A stretch of 64,000 nucleotides of DNA from positions 372,001 through 436,000 of the forward strand of contig NZ_FNBT01000003.1 in the NCBI RefSeq assembly GCF_900102425.1. The letters are read 5' to 3'. The notes under the pieces were generated by a model that was not told where the DNA came from, did not search any database, and saw only the letters and a program-made list of their open reading frames with translations. This document shows, piece after piece, positions 8,232 to 17,146 of this stretch. Positions within the stretch are counted from its first letter, which is position 1; each line of letters opens with the position of its first letter. Source of the DNA: Blastococcus aurantiacus (lineage in GTDB: Bacteria > Actinomycetota > Actinomycetes > Mycobacteriales > Geodermatophilaceae). The translations under genes and the position numbers were made by a program.

Positions 8232-9200
8232 TCAGCGCTCCCCGGGACCGGTGTCGCCCGTCGCGGTCGCGCGGCGCCCCTCGCCCGCGCCGAGGGAGTC
8301 CAGGTCCGCGGCCCGGCGCTGGAACCGGGCGCCGGCGGCCACCCGGCCGCTGACGTAGGAGAGCAGCATCCGGGCGCCGAGCCCGGCGCGCAGCGCGCCG
8401 CGCAGCGGGAGGTTCGACCGGCCGGGGTACTGGCCGGACATGTAGCGCAGGGCGCTGGCGTGGTGCACGCGGCGCATGCGGTACGGGTCGCGCTGGGTGG
8501 CGTGGCCGCCCTCGTGGACCACCACGGCGGAGGGGACGTAGACGTGCAGCCAGCCGCGCCGGCCCAGCCGCTCGGCGAGGTCGACGTCCTCGAAGTACAT
8601 GAAGTAGCCCGGGTCGAAGCCGCCCACCGACCAGAAGGCCTCCAGGTTCACCAGCAGGCAGGAACCGGACAGCCAGCCGGCCGGCCGCTCGCGCGGCGCC
8701 TCCCGCTCCCGCCGGTAGCGCGCCGTCCAGGGGTTGGCCGGCCAGGCCCAGCCCAGCAGCGCGTGCCCGGCACCGGTGGACAGCCGTGGGAGGTCACGGG
8801 CCGAGGGGTAGAGGTCGCCGTCCGGCGTCTTGATGGCCGGCCCGATGGTCGCGGCCCGCGGCCACCGCTCCGCCGCCTCCAGCAGCTCGTCGATCGAGCC
8901 GGGCTCGAAGTGCAGATCGGGATTGGCGACGATCGCGTAGCCGCTGGTCAGGCCCGAGAGGCCGGCGTTGGCCGCGGCGCCGTAGCCGATGTTGCCCCCG
9001 GTCCTCAGCACCCGGACGTTCGGGTACTCCGCAGCCGCGCGCTCCGGTTCGCCGTCGGTCGAGCCGTTGTCCGCCAGCACGATCTCCACCGGACGGGTGG
9101 TGGCGGCAGCGACCGACTCGACGAAGCCGCGGAGGACCGCTCCGGGCGAGTAGGTGACCGCCACCACCCGCAGCGGGAGGTCGGCAGGGGCTGATCGCAT
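8232..9200 (-). CDS. wbbL: WbbL-type rhamnosyltransferase (GT2) of the AG linker
   Basis: WbbL transfers L-rhamnose from dTDP-rhamnose to decaprenyl-diphospho-GlcNAc, making the linker on which galactan grows. The 322-residue GT-A protein shows VVAVTYSPG at the N-terminus, LADNGSTDG, NIGYGAAANAG, the DXD-like ANPDLHF, and the acceptor-side acidic motif MYFEDVDLAERL. The start is ATG 9200; a -10-like TACGTT lies only 6 bases upstream, implying a leaderless message. Other rhamnosyltransferases share this fold, but the position before manC and the divergence from aftA support the linker role. Confidence 0.88.
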   Translation of the reverse strand: MRSAPADLPLRVVAVTYSPGAVLRGFVESVAAATTRPVEIVLADNGSTDGEPERAAAEYPNVRVLRTGGNIGYGAAANAGLSGLTSGYAIVANPDLHFEPGSIDELLEAAERWPRAATIGPAIKTPDGDLYPSARDLPRLSTGAGHALLGWAWPANPWTARYRREREAPRERPAGWLSGSCLLVNLEAFWSVGGFDPGYFMYFEDVDLAERLGRRGWLHVYVPSAVVVHEGGHATQRDPYRMRRVHHASALRYMSGQYPGRSNLPLRGALRAGLGARMLLSYVSGRVAAGARFQRRAADLDSLGAGEGRRATATGDTGPGER

Positions 9201-9206
9201 GGCAAG

Positions 9207-9212
9207 AACGTA
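9207..9212 (-). promoter_or_regulatory. Likely -10 box (TACGTT) for wbbL-manC
   Basis: On the minus strand TACGTT ends 6 bases upstream of the wbbL ATG. It fits TANNNT and would give a leaderless transcript covering wbbL and manC. Confidence 0.5.
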
Positions 9213-9354
9213 ACGGTCGGGGGAACCGGGCGGCCGCGCCCGCCCGCCGACCCGGCCTCCCGCGCTCGCCCGCCGGACGGCGCCGGTCGTGTATGCAGTG
9301 ACCGTTGCCGCGGGCCGCCCGGCCCTGCCCGGCACGACGACCCCGAGGGCGGAG

Positions 9355-11295
9355 ATGAGCACGCAGGTGTCGCCGAGGACCACCCCCGCGGAGCCGGCCG
9401 CTCCCCCACCGGTGTCGGGCGGCCGCACCGCGTGGCTGCGCCCGGTCCTGCCGTGGGTCCTCGTCCCCCTCGCCGTCCTCGCCGGGTACCTCGTGCTGCC
9501 CCCGGCGGCCGAGCTGCGGGCGCAGTACCAGGCCTCGGCGCTCGTGCTGGTGTCCACACCGCTGCTGGCCTGGCTGCTCACCCGCGCCTCGCCCGTGGCG
9601 CACCACTGGGCCGGGGCCGTGACGGCGGCCCTGCTGCCCGCGCTGAGCCTGATCGCGCTGGACGGCACCGACTGGTACTTCTCCGGCCCCAGGGGTGACC
9701 AGTCCTTCCGCATGGAGTACGTCACCCGGTTCGCCGACTCCCTCGCGCTGCAGGACTACACCTACCGCGACGTGCCGGCCTTCTACTCGCCCGGCTGGTT
9801 CTGGCTCCAGGGGCTGGTCAGCCAGGTCACCGACGTCGAGGCGTGGCGGCTCTACAAGTGGGCCTCGATCGTCACCCTGTACCTCGCGGTGGTCGTGGCC
9901 TTCGCGCTGTGGCGGCTGACCTGCAGCACCCGGCTCTCGGCGCTGCTCGTGGCAGTCACGGTGGTGGGCCTGCCCGCTGTCGGTTCGGGATGGCTGGGCG
10001 CGCAGACGCTGATGTTCTCGGGGGCCTACGAGCCCTACGGCTGGCTTGTCGCCCTGCCCACGCCGGCCCTGCTGGCCTGGTTCGCGAGCGCCCGCGGCCA
10101 GTTCTCCTGGCGGCGGGGCCTGGCGCTGGGAGCGGCGCTGGCCGCGGCGGCCTGGCTGTACCTCCTGTACGCGCTCGTGGCCGTCGTCGGCGTGCTCGCC
10201 GTCGCGGCCTGGCGCCGGCACGACACCGCCCGGCTGCGGGAGGTCGTGGTGGCCGGCCTCACCTCCGTGGTGCTGGTGTCCCCCTGGCTGGTCCGCTTCG
10301 TGGTCGAGTACCTGGCGGCCGGTCTCCCGCCCGCGGCGGCGACCACCTGGGTCGAGGGCGAGGACTCCTACGTCCACCTCGTGACCGCGAGCGCCTCCCC
10401 CTGGCTGTGGGTGGCCCTGCTCGGCGCCGGCGGCCTGCTGGTGCTCGACGGGGAGCGGCACCGGCGGCTCCGCGGCGTGCAGGCGCTCGGCGTCGCGGTG
10501 CTGCTCCTCGGCGTGGTCCAGCTCGTGGCGGGCCAGGCCTCGGGCGGCGTCCTGTTCCACCGGATCCTGCTGGTGCTGGGGCTGTGCCTCCTCGCGGCGG
10601 CGGTGCTGACGCTGGCCGCGGTCGCCCCGGACCTGCGGACCCGCGTCCTCGCCGGCCGCCCGGGGCTCCCGCTGCGCCGGCTGGCCTTCGCCGTGCTCAC
10701 GGTGCTGCTGTTCCTCAACTTCTCGGCGCACGCCCGCGAGTGGATGAACCGGGACGTCGACCTGAGCCGGCTGGCCCACAACCACCCCTACCCCGACGGC
10801 ACCCTCCCCGCGCTGGCCTCGACCGAGGGGCGCGAGGAGGCCGCGGACGAGGAGCCCGGCGAGGCGCCCGTGACCGAGGTGTCCGAGGCGATCCGGAGCA
10901 CGGCGCGCGCGGCCGGGCAGGAGGAGACCGGCGTCGTCCTCACCGACCGGATCCCGCTGCTGGCCACCCAGCCCTTCCACGCCTACCAGCAGTGGTGGGG
11001 GCTGTACGCCAACCCGCTGGGCGAGTACGCCGAGCGGCGGACCTTCCTCGAGTCGCTCGAGGGCCTGCCTGCCGACCGGTTCGTCGAGCGGCTGCGGGCC
11101 GAGGAGCAGGGCCCCAGGGTGTTCGCCCTCGAGGTCGAGGACGGCGAGGTGACCTTCGACTCCACCGACCGGGACGCCGGCGGCGACCGCGGCGACGCCT
11201 GGTCGGTCAGCTTCCCGGTCGAGCTGCTGGAAGGGCCCGGATTCGAGAGCACGCGCGTCGGCGACTGGCTCGTGGCGGCCCTCCGGAAGGAGTGA
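9355..11295 (+). CDS. aftA: AftA-like galactan arabinofuranosyltransferase
   Basis: AftA (GT85) adds the first arabinofuranose residues to the galactan chain, using decaprenyl-phospho-arabinose outside the membrane. The 646-residue protein has about eleven hydrophobic segments and then a soluble C-terminal domain of about 180 residues. The first extracellular loop carries GTDWYFSGPRGDQSFRMEY and YRDVPAFYSPGWFWL, which match my recollection of the AftA loop. ATG 9355 has GAGGG five bases upstream; GTG 9289 would add 22 residues. It is divergent from wbbL and followed by glf and glfT2, the genes for its galactan acceptor. Confidence 0.85.
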   Translation: MSTQVSPRTTPAEPAAPPPVSGGRTAWLRPVLPWVLVPLAVLAGYLVLPPAAELRAQYQASALVLVSTPLLAWLLTRASPVAHHWAGAVTAALLPALSLIALDGTDWYFSGPRGDQSFRMEYVTRFADSLALQDYTYRDVPAFYSPGWFWLQGLVSQVTDVEAWRLYKWASIVTLYLAVVVAFALWRLTCSTRLSALLVAVTVVGLPAVGSGWLGAQTLMFSGAYEPYGWLVALPTPALLAWFASARGQFSWRRGLALGAALAAAAWLYLLYALVAVVGVLAVAAWRRHDTARLREVVVAGLTSVVLVSPWLVRFVVEYLAAGLPPAAATTWVEGEDSYVHLVTASASPWLWVALLGAGGLLVLDGERHRRLRGVQALGVAVLLLGVVQLVAGQASGGVLFHRILLVLGLCLLAAAVLTLAAVAPDLRTRVLAGRPGLPLRRLAFAVLTVLLFLNFSAHAREWMNRDVDLSRLAHNHPYPDGTLPALASTEGREEAADEEPGEAPVTEVSEAIRSTARAAGQEETGVVLTDRIPLLATQPFHAYQQWWGLYANPLGEYAERRTFLESLEGLPADRFVERLRAEEQGPRVFALEVEDGEVTFDSTDRDAGGDRGDAWSVSFPVELLEGPGFESTRVGDWLVAALRKE

Positions 11296-12537
<1,242 letters not shown>

Positions 12538-12544
12538 TCCCCCG

Positions 12545-14440
12545 ATGACCACCACCACCGCACGGCCGGACGTCGCCGGCGCCACCGACGGCGCCGACGC
12601 GGCCGGAACCCTCCTGCAGCGGGTCCTCCTGCCGCGCCCCGAGGACCCGGCGAAGGTGCGCACCCTCTACGTCGAGGAGACCACCGACCGGCTGCACGTC
12701 GCCGACCGCGCCCGCGGCTCGGTCCCCGCGGGCGCCGAGATCTCCTTCGCGACGTACTTCAACGCCTTCCCCGCCGCCTACTGGCGGCGCTGGACGACGC
12801 TGCCGAGCGTGCTGCTGCGCCTGGAGCTGCGCGGCACCGGGCGGGTCGACGTGCACCGCTCCAAGGCCGACGGCACCGTCGTCCACGACCGCTCCGCCAC
12901 GGTCACCGGGGACGGCACCGTCGAGCTGGAGCTCGACCTCATGCCGTTCGTCGACGGCGGCTGGTACTGGTTCGACCTCGTCGCCGACGACTCGCTCGAG
13001 CTGGTCGAGGCCGGCTGGTACGCCGCCCGCGCGCCGGAGCGCGAGGGCCGCCTGGCCGTGGGCATCTGCACCTTCAACCGCCCCGCCGACTGCGTCGCGG
13101 CGATGTCGACCATCGCGTCGGACCCGGTTGTCTCCGGCGAGCTCGCCGCCGTCGTCGTCGCCGACCAGGGCAACCGGAAGGTGCGCGACGACGCCGGCTT
13201 CGCGGCGACGGCCGACGCGCTGGGGAACCGGCTGCACCTGGTCGAGCAGGGCAACCTCGGCGGCAGCGGTGGCTTCGCCCGCGCCATGTACGAGACGCTC
13301 GAGAACACCGACGCCACGCACCTGCTCTTCCTCGACGACGACGTCCAGCTCGAGGCCGACAGCCTGCACCGGGCGCTCACCTTCAGCCGGTACACGACCG
13401 AGCCGGTGCTCGTCGGCGGCCAGATGCTGCACCTGCAGAACCGCTCGGTTCTGCACACCATGGGCGAGGTCGTCGACCGGCACGCCTTCCTCTACCGGCC
13501 CGCCGCCTACGCCGAGATGCAGCACGACTTCGCCGAGGACTCCCTGCGCGAGACCGCGGAGCTGCACCGCCGGGTCGACGTGGACTACAACGCCTGGTGG
13601 ATGTGCCTGATCCCCCGCGAGGTCCCGGAGAAGATCGGGCTGCCCCTCCCGCTGTTCATCAAGTGGGACGACGCCGAGTACGGGCTGCGTGCCAAGTCCG
13701 CCGGGTACCGGACGGTCACCCTGCCGGGCGCGGCGATCTGGCACCTGGCGTGGACCGACAAGGACGACGTCAGCGACTGGCAGGCCTACTTCTTCGCCCG
13801 CAACCGGCTGATCGCGGCGGCGCTGCACAGCCCGCACCGGGACGGCGGCGGCATCCCGGGCAGCGCGATGAAGGCCGACCTCAAGCACCTGCTCAAGCTC
13901 GAGTACTCCGCGGTCGCGCTGCACGTGAAGGCCTACGAGGACTTCCTCGCCGGACCGTCCGCGGTGTTCGCCTCGCTGCCTACGGCGCTGGCCGACGTCC
14001 GCGCGCTGCAGCAGCAGTACCCCGACAGCCGGGTGGTGACCGCCGACGTCCCGGACCCCGAGATGGACGCGGTCGTCGTCGAGGGCATGGCGCAGCCGCC
14101 CGTGGGCAAGGTGGCCATCGCCAAGGCGCTGCTGCGCGCCGCACGCCAGGCGGTCCGGCCGGCCCGGCCGGCGGGTGGGCGCCCGCAGCTGCAGGTGCCG
14201 GCGCAGGACGCCCAGTGGTTCGTGCTCTCCCAGCTCGACAGCGTCACCGTGGGCACCGCCGACGGCCGGGGCGTCACCTTCCGGCACCGCGACCCCGCCA
14301 CCGCCAAGCGGCTCGCGAAGCGGTCCGTGGAGCTGAACCGGGAGATCCGCCGCCGCTTCCCCGAGCTGTCGGAGCAGTACCGCGCGGCGTGGGACGAGCT
14401 GACCTCGAAGGAGGCCTGGCGCGCGGCGTTCGGGGAGTAG
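12545..14440 (+). CDS. glfT2: Galactan polymerase GlfT2
   Basis: GlfT2 is a bifunctional galactofuranosyltransferase that builds alternating beta-1,5 and beta-1,6 galactan in the cytoplasm. The 631 residues form an N-terminal beta-sandwich (1-160), a GT-A core and a helical C-terminal domain, the layout of mycobacterial GlfT2. Key residues are all present: the metal-binding D264-D265-D266 (FLDDDV), D375-D376 and E378 (WDDAEY) with the catalytic base expected here, and H400 (IWHLAW). GICTFNRP and GNLGGSGGF mark the donor site. ATG 12545 follows glf directly. Confidence 0.96.
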   Translation: MTTTTARPDVAGATDGADAAGTLLQRVLLPRPEDPAKVRTLYVEETTDRLHVADRARGSVPAGAEISFATYFNAFPAAYWRRWTTLPSVLLRLELRGTGRVDVHRSKADGTVVHDRSATVTGDGTVELELDLMPFVDGGWYWFDLVADDSLELVEAGWYAARAPEREGRLAVGICTFNRPADCVAAMSTIASDPVVSGELAAVVVADQGNRKVRDDAGFAATADALGNRLHLVEQGNLGGSGGFARAMYETLENTDATHLLFLDDDVQLEADSLHRALTFSRYTTEPVLVGGQMLHLQNRSVLHTMGEVVDRHAFLYRPAAYAEMQHDFAEDSLRETAELHRRVDVDYNAWWMCLIPREVPEKIGLPLPLFIKWDDAEYGLRAKSAGYRTVTLPGAAIWHLAWTDKDDVSDWQAYFFARNRLIAAALHSPHRDGGGIPGSAMKADLKHLLKLEYSAVALHVKAYEDFLAGPSAVFASLPTALADVRALQQQYPDSRVVTADVPDPEMDAVVVEGMAQPPVGKVAIAKALLRAARQAVRPARPAGGRPQLQVPAQDAQWFVLSQLDSVTVGTADGRGVTFRHRDPATAKRLAKRSVELNREIRRRFPELSEQYRAAWDELTSKEAWRAAFGE

Positions 14441-14444
14441 AAGG

Positions 14445-14464
14445 ACCCGCCCTCACGGGCGGGT
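14445..14464. terminator. Bidirectional hairpin between glfT2 and glfT1
   Basis: An 8-bp perfect stem (acccgccc and gggcgggt) with a 4-base loop lies between the convergent genes. The loop contains most of the glfT1 stop codon, so the terminator partly overlaps that gene. Confidence 0.6.
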
Positions 14465-15376
14465 GAAGCGCTCCCGGCGTCCCTGGCGGACGAGGCCCAG
14501 CCACGAGCGCAGACCTGCGACGTCGCGGCGGGCGAGGAAGAACCAGGAGAACCGCACGAGCTCCAGCGGGAACAGCCACCGCATGCCCGGCTGGGCCATC
14601 AGGTAGCCGCGGTTGCGGTAGGTGAAGAAGCGCTTGGTCTCGTCGGCCGGGTACTGCGCCGAGAGCCGCCCGGCGAGGATCGGCTGGAACTCCTGGGTCC
14701 CCTCCGGGTGCAGGTACGCGGCTCCCAGGCAGGTACCGAACCGCAGCCCTGACCGGACCAGGCGGCGGTGCAGCTCGGTCTCGTCGCCGCGCAGGAACAA
14801 CCGGTAGTCCGGCACCCCCACGGCGTCGAGCGTCTCCGCCCGGAACAGCGCGCCGTTGAACAGCGAGGCATAGCCGGGGAGCAGGTCCAGGCCCGCGAAG
14901 TCCGCCCGCTCCCGGCGCCAGCGCAGCCCCCGGCGCAGCGGGAAGGCCAGCAGGTGCGGGGCGGCCTTGTCGACGACGGCCGGCGAGACCTCGGCCAGAT
15001 CGTGGGTGCGCGCGCACTCCAGGAGCGTGGCCAGCACGGTCCCGTCGGCCGGGCGACCGTCGTCGTCGGCGCACCACACCCAGTCCGCCCCCTGGGCGAG
15101 GGCGGTGAGCATGCCGAGCGCGAAGCCCCCGGCGCCGCCGAGGTTCCGCTGCGAGGGCAGGTAGGTGGTGGGGACGTCGGCCGCCGCGACCACGGCGGCG
15201 GTCTCCTCGTCGGCCCCGTTGTCCACGACGACCACCGCGTCCACCGGCCGGCTCTGCCCGGCCAGGGCGGCCAGGCTCTCCGCCAGCAGCGCCGGGCGCC
15301 GGTGGGTGACGACGACGGCGACGACCCGGTCGGGCCGTTCCGTGCCGGGAGTGGGCACGGGAGCCGGGAGGGTCAC
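14453..15376 (-). CDS. glfT1: Galactan-priming galactofuranosyltransferase GlfT1
   Basis: GlfT1 (Rv3782 type) adds the first two galactofuranoses to the rhamnosyl linker. The 307-residue GT2 protein shows VVVTHRRP at the N-terminus, VVVDNGAD, NLGGAGGFALG, the DXD region WCADDDGRP and the acceptor motif LRGDETELHRR, followed by AYLHPEGTQEF. The GTG at 15376 overlaps the wzt stop as GTGA, so I chose that start over an upstream ATG that lies inside wzt. Together with wzm and wzt it forms a three-gene operon like Rv3781-Rv3783. Confidence 0.93.
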   Translation of the reverse strand: MTLPAPVPTPGTERPDRVVAVVVTHRRPALLAESLAALAGQSRPVDAVVVVDNGADEETAAVVAAADVPTTYLPSQRNLGGAGGFALGMLTALAQGADWVWCADDDGRPADGTVLATLLECARTHDLAEVSPAVVDKAAPHLLAFPLRRGLRWRRERADFAGLDLLPGYASLFNGALFRAETLDAVGVPDYRLFLRGDETELHRRLVRSGLRFGTCLGAAYLHPEGTQEFQPILAGRLSAQYPADETKRFFTYRNRGYLMAQPGMRWLFPLELVRFSWFFLARRDVAGLRSWLGLVRQGRRERFTRP

Positions 15377-16146
15377 GTGCGGCTCGCTGCGTCGTCGAGC
15401 CAGGGGTCCCGGCCCTTGTAGGCGGTGAGGACCTCGCGCAAGCCACCCCGCTGCTTGACCCGGCCGTGCTCCATCCAGATGGCCGAGGTGCACAGCCGGC
15501 GCAGGAACTCGTCGGAGTGGGAGGCGAAGACCAGCAGGCCGGCGCGCTTCACCAGCTCCTCCAGCCGGTCGCGCGCCTTCTCCAGGAACGCTGCGTCGAC
15601 GGCGCCGATCCCCTCGTCGAACAGCAGGATCTCCGGGTCGATGCTGGTGACCACGCCCAGGGCCAGCCGCACCCGCATGCCGGTGGAGTAGGTGCGCAGC
15701 GGCATCGCCAGGAAGTCGCCGAGCTCGGTGAAGTCCGCGATCTCGTCGACGCGGGCCTCCATCTGCTTGCGGCTCATGCCCAGGAACAGGCCGCGGATCA
15801 TGATGTTCTCGTAGCCGGAGATCTCCGGGTCCATCCCGACGCCGAGGTCGAAGACCGGCGCGACCCGCCCCTCGATGTGCGCCGTCCCGCTGGTCGGCGC
15901 GTAGATGCCCGAGAGCAGCCGCAGCAGCGTGGACTTGCCGGCGCCGTTGTGCCCGACCAGGGCGACCCGGTCGCCCTCCTCGATGGTGATGTCGATGTCG
16001 TGCAGGGCCTGGATGACCGGCACCTTGCGGTCGTCGGAGCTGATGTTGCCGCCGACCATGCCGAGGACGGCCTTCTTCAGCGACCGGGTCTTGGCGTCGA
16101 AGATGGGGAAGTCGACGCTCGCCTGCCGGGTCTCGATGCGGACCAC
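15373..16146 (-). CDS. wzt: ABC transporter ATPase for galactan export (Wzt type)
   Basis: The ATP-binding partner of Wzm, exporting lipid-linked galactan across the membrane. The 257 residues have Walker A GHNGAGKST, the signature region YSTGMRVRLALG, Walker B ILLFDEGIGAVD and the H-loop SHSD. The degenerate YSTGM signature is typical of polysaccharide and teichoic-acid ABC exporters. There is no extra C-terminal carbohydrate-binding domain like that of O-antigen Wzt, which fits RfbE (Rv3781). The GTG start is at 16146, 13 bases after wzm. Confidence 0.94.
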   Translation of the reverse strand: MVRIETRQASVDFPIFDAKTRSLKKAVLGMVGGNISSDDRKVPVIQALHDIDITIEEGDRVALVGHNGAGKSTLLRLLSGIYAPTSGTAHIEGRVAPVFDLGVGMDPEISGYENIMIRGLFLGMSRKQMEARVDEIADFTELGDFLAMPLRTYSTGMRVRLALGVVTSIDPEILLFDEGIGAVDAAFLEKARDRLEELVKRAGLLVFASHSDEFLRRLCTSAIWMEHGRVKQRGGLREVLTAYKGRDPWLDDAASRT

Positions 16147-16159
16147 GTGGGAATTCCTC

Positions 16160-16993
16160 TCAGACCCAGTAGGGGACGCGCGTGCGGTAGCGGCGCATCG
16201 CCCACAGGGTCACCGCCCAGCCGACGAGCGTGAGGACCAGGACGACCGCCCAGTGGCGCCAGACCGTCTCCTCACCGAGCATCGGCCGCCGGATCATCTC
16301 GATGTAGTGCAGGAACGGGTTGATCTCGGCCAGACGCGCGCGCTCGGCGATGGCCGGGTTGGGGCTGTTGAGGAAGTCCTCGTAGATCCACACGATGGGC
16401 GTGAGGAAGAACATCAGCTGGACGACGCTGCCGATGATCGGGTTGAGGTCGCGGAACCGGCTGCTGGCCATGCCGAAGAGCAGAGCGACCCAGGCGCCGT
16501 TGAGCGCCAGCAGCGCGAAAGCGGGGAACGCGAGCAGGCTCGACCAGTCCAGCGGCTGCGGCCAGATGAACAGCATGACCGCGTAGACGATCAGGTTGTG
16601 CGCGAACAGCAGCGTCTGACGCCACACCAGCCGGTAGACGTGCACCGAGATCGGCGCCGGGAGGTGCTTGATCAGCCCCTCGTTCTTGATGAAGACGTCG
16701 GCGCCCTCGAGGATGCAGCCGGAGATGAACGCCCAGACGATGAAGCCGACCAGGATGTAGGGCAGCTGCTCCTCGAGCGGGTTGCCGAACAGGCCCGCGT
16801 AGAGGATGCCCAGGGCCACGGCGGTGACCGCCATGCTGATGGTGATCCAGATGGGGCCGAGCACCGAGCGGCGGTAGCGCTGACGGATGTCCTGCCAGCC
16901 CAGGTGCGCCCACAGCTCGCGGGACCGCCAGCCGGCGACGAGATCCTTCCTGGCACCTGCCCAGGCAGCGTTCGACGACGCGGTGACAGCCAC
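16160..16993 (-). CDS. wzm: ABC transporter permease for galactan export (Wzm type)
   Basis: A 277-residue ABC-2 type permease with six hydrophobic segments, pairing with Wzt. Visible family marks are the amphipathic interface helix RELWAHLGWQDIRQRYRRS near 30-50, GPIWITISM, an FIKNEGLIKHLPAP loop and an RFRDLNPIIGSV segment late in the protein. GTG 16993 is chosen: it lies 8 bases downstream of a TAGCCT -10 box, and the family starts here. It is the first gene of the wzm-wzt-glfT1 operon and is divergent from the Emb gene. Confidence 0.93.
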   Translation of the reverse strand: MAVTASSNAAWAGARKDLVAGWRSRELWAHLGWQDIRQRYRRSVLGPIWITISMAVTAVALGILYAGLFGNPLEEQLPYILVGFIVWAFISGCILEGADVFIKNEGLIKHLPAPISVHVYRLVWRQTLLFAHNLIVYAVMLFIWPQPLDWSSLLAFPAFALLALNGAWVALLFGMASSRFRDLNPIIGSVVQLMFFLTPIVWIYEDFLNSPNPAIAERARLAEINPFLHYIEMIRRPMLGEETVWRHWAVVLVLTLVGWAVTLWAMRRYRTRVPYWV

Positions 16994-17001
16994 GTTGGTC
17001 G

Positions 17002-17007
17002 AGGCTA
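17002..17007 (-). promoter_or_regulatory. Likely -10 box (TAGCCT) for wzm-wzt-glfT1
   Basis: On the minus strand TAGCCT ends 8 bases before the wzm GTG. No ribosome binding site is apparent, so a leaderless operon message is likely. Confidence 0.5.
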
Positions 17008-17134
17008 CCGTCCAGGGAGCGCGCTCCGCCCTCCTCGGTGGTCCCACGGGGCTGCAGGGGCGCACGGGTCGGCAGGGGCACCGGGGCACGCCCGGCGCCG
17101 GGCGGAGGGCCCCAGGGCGCACCTGGGCCGCGTC

Positions 17135-17140
17135 TACCCT
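17135..17140 (+). promoter_or_regulatory. Likely -10 box (TACCCT) for the first Emb gene
   Basis: TACCCT ends 6 bases before the ATG at 17147 and fits TANNNT, consistent with a leaderless transcript. It is divergent from the wzm promoter about 130 bases away. Confidence 0.5.
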
Positions 17141-17146
17141 CGCCGC

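Noticed and set aside
15905-17146. Upstream in-frame extension of Emb copy 1
   Set aside because: It lies antisense to wzm and wzt. The Emb family begins at about ATG 17147, where a -10 box is also found.
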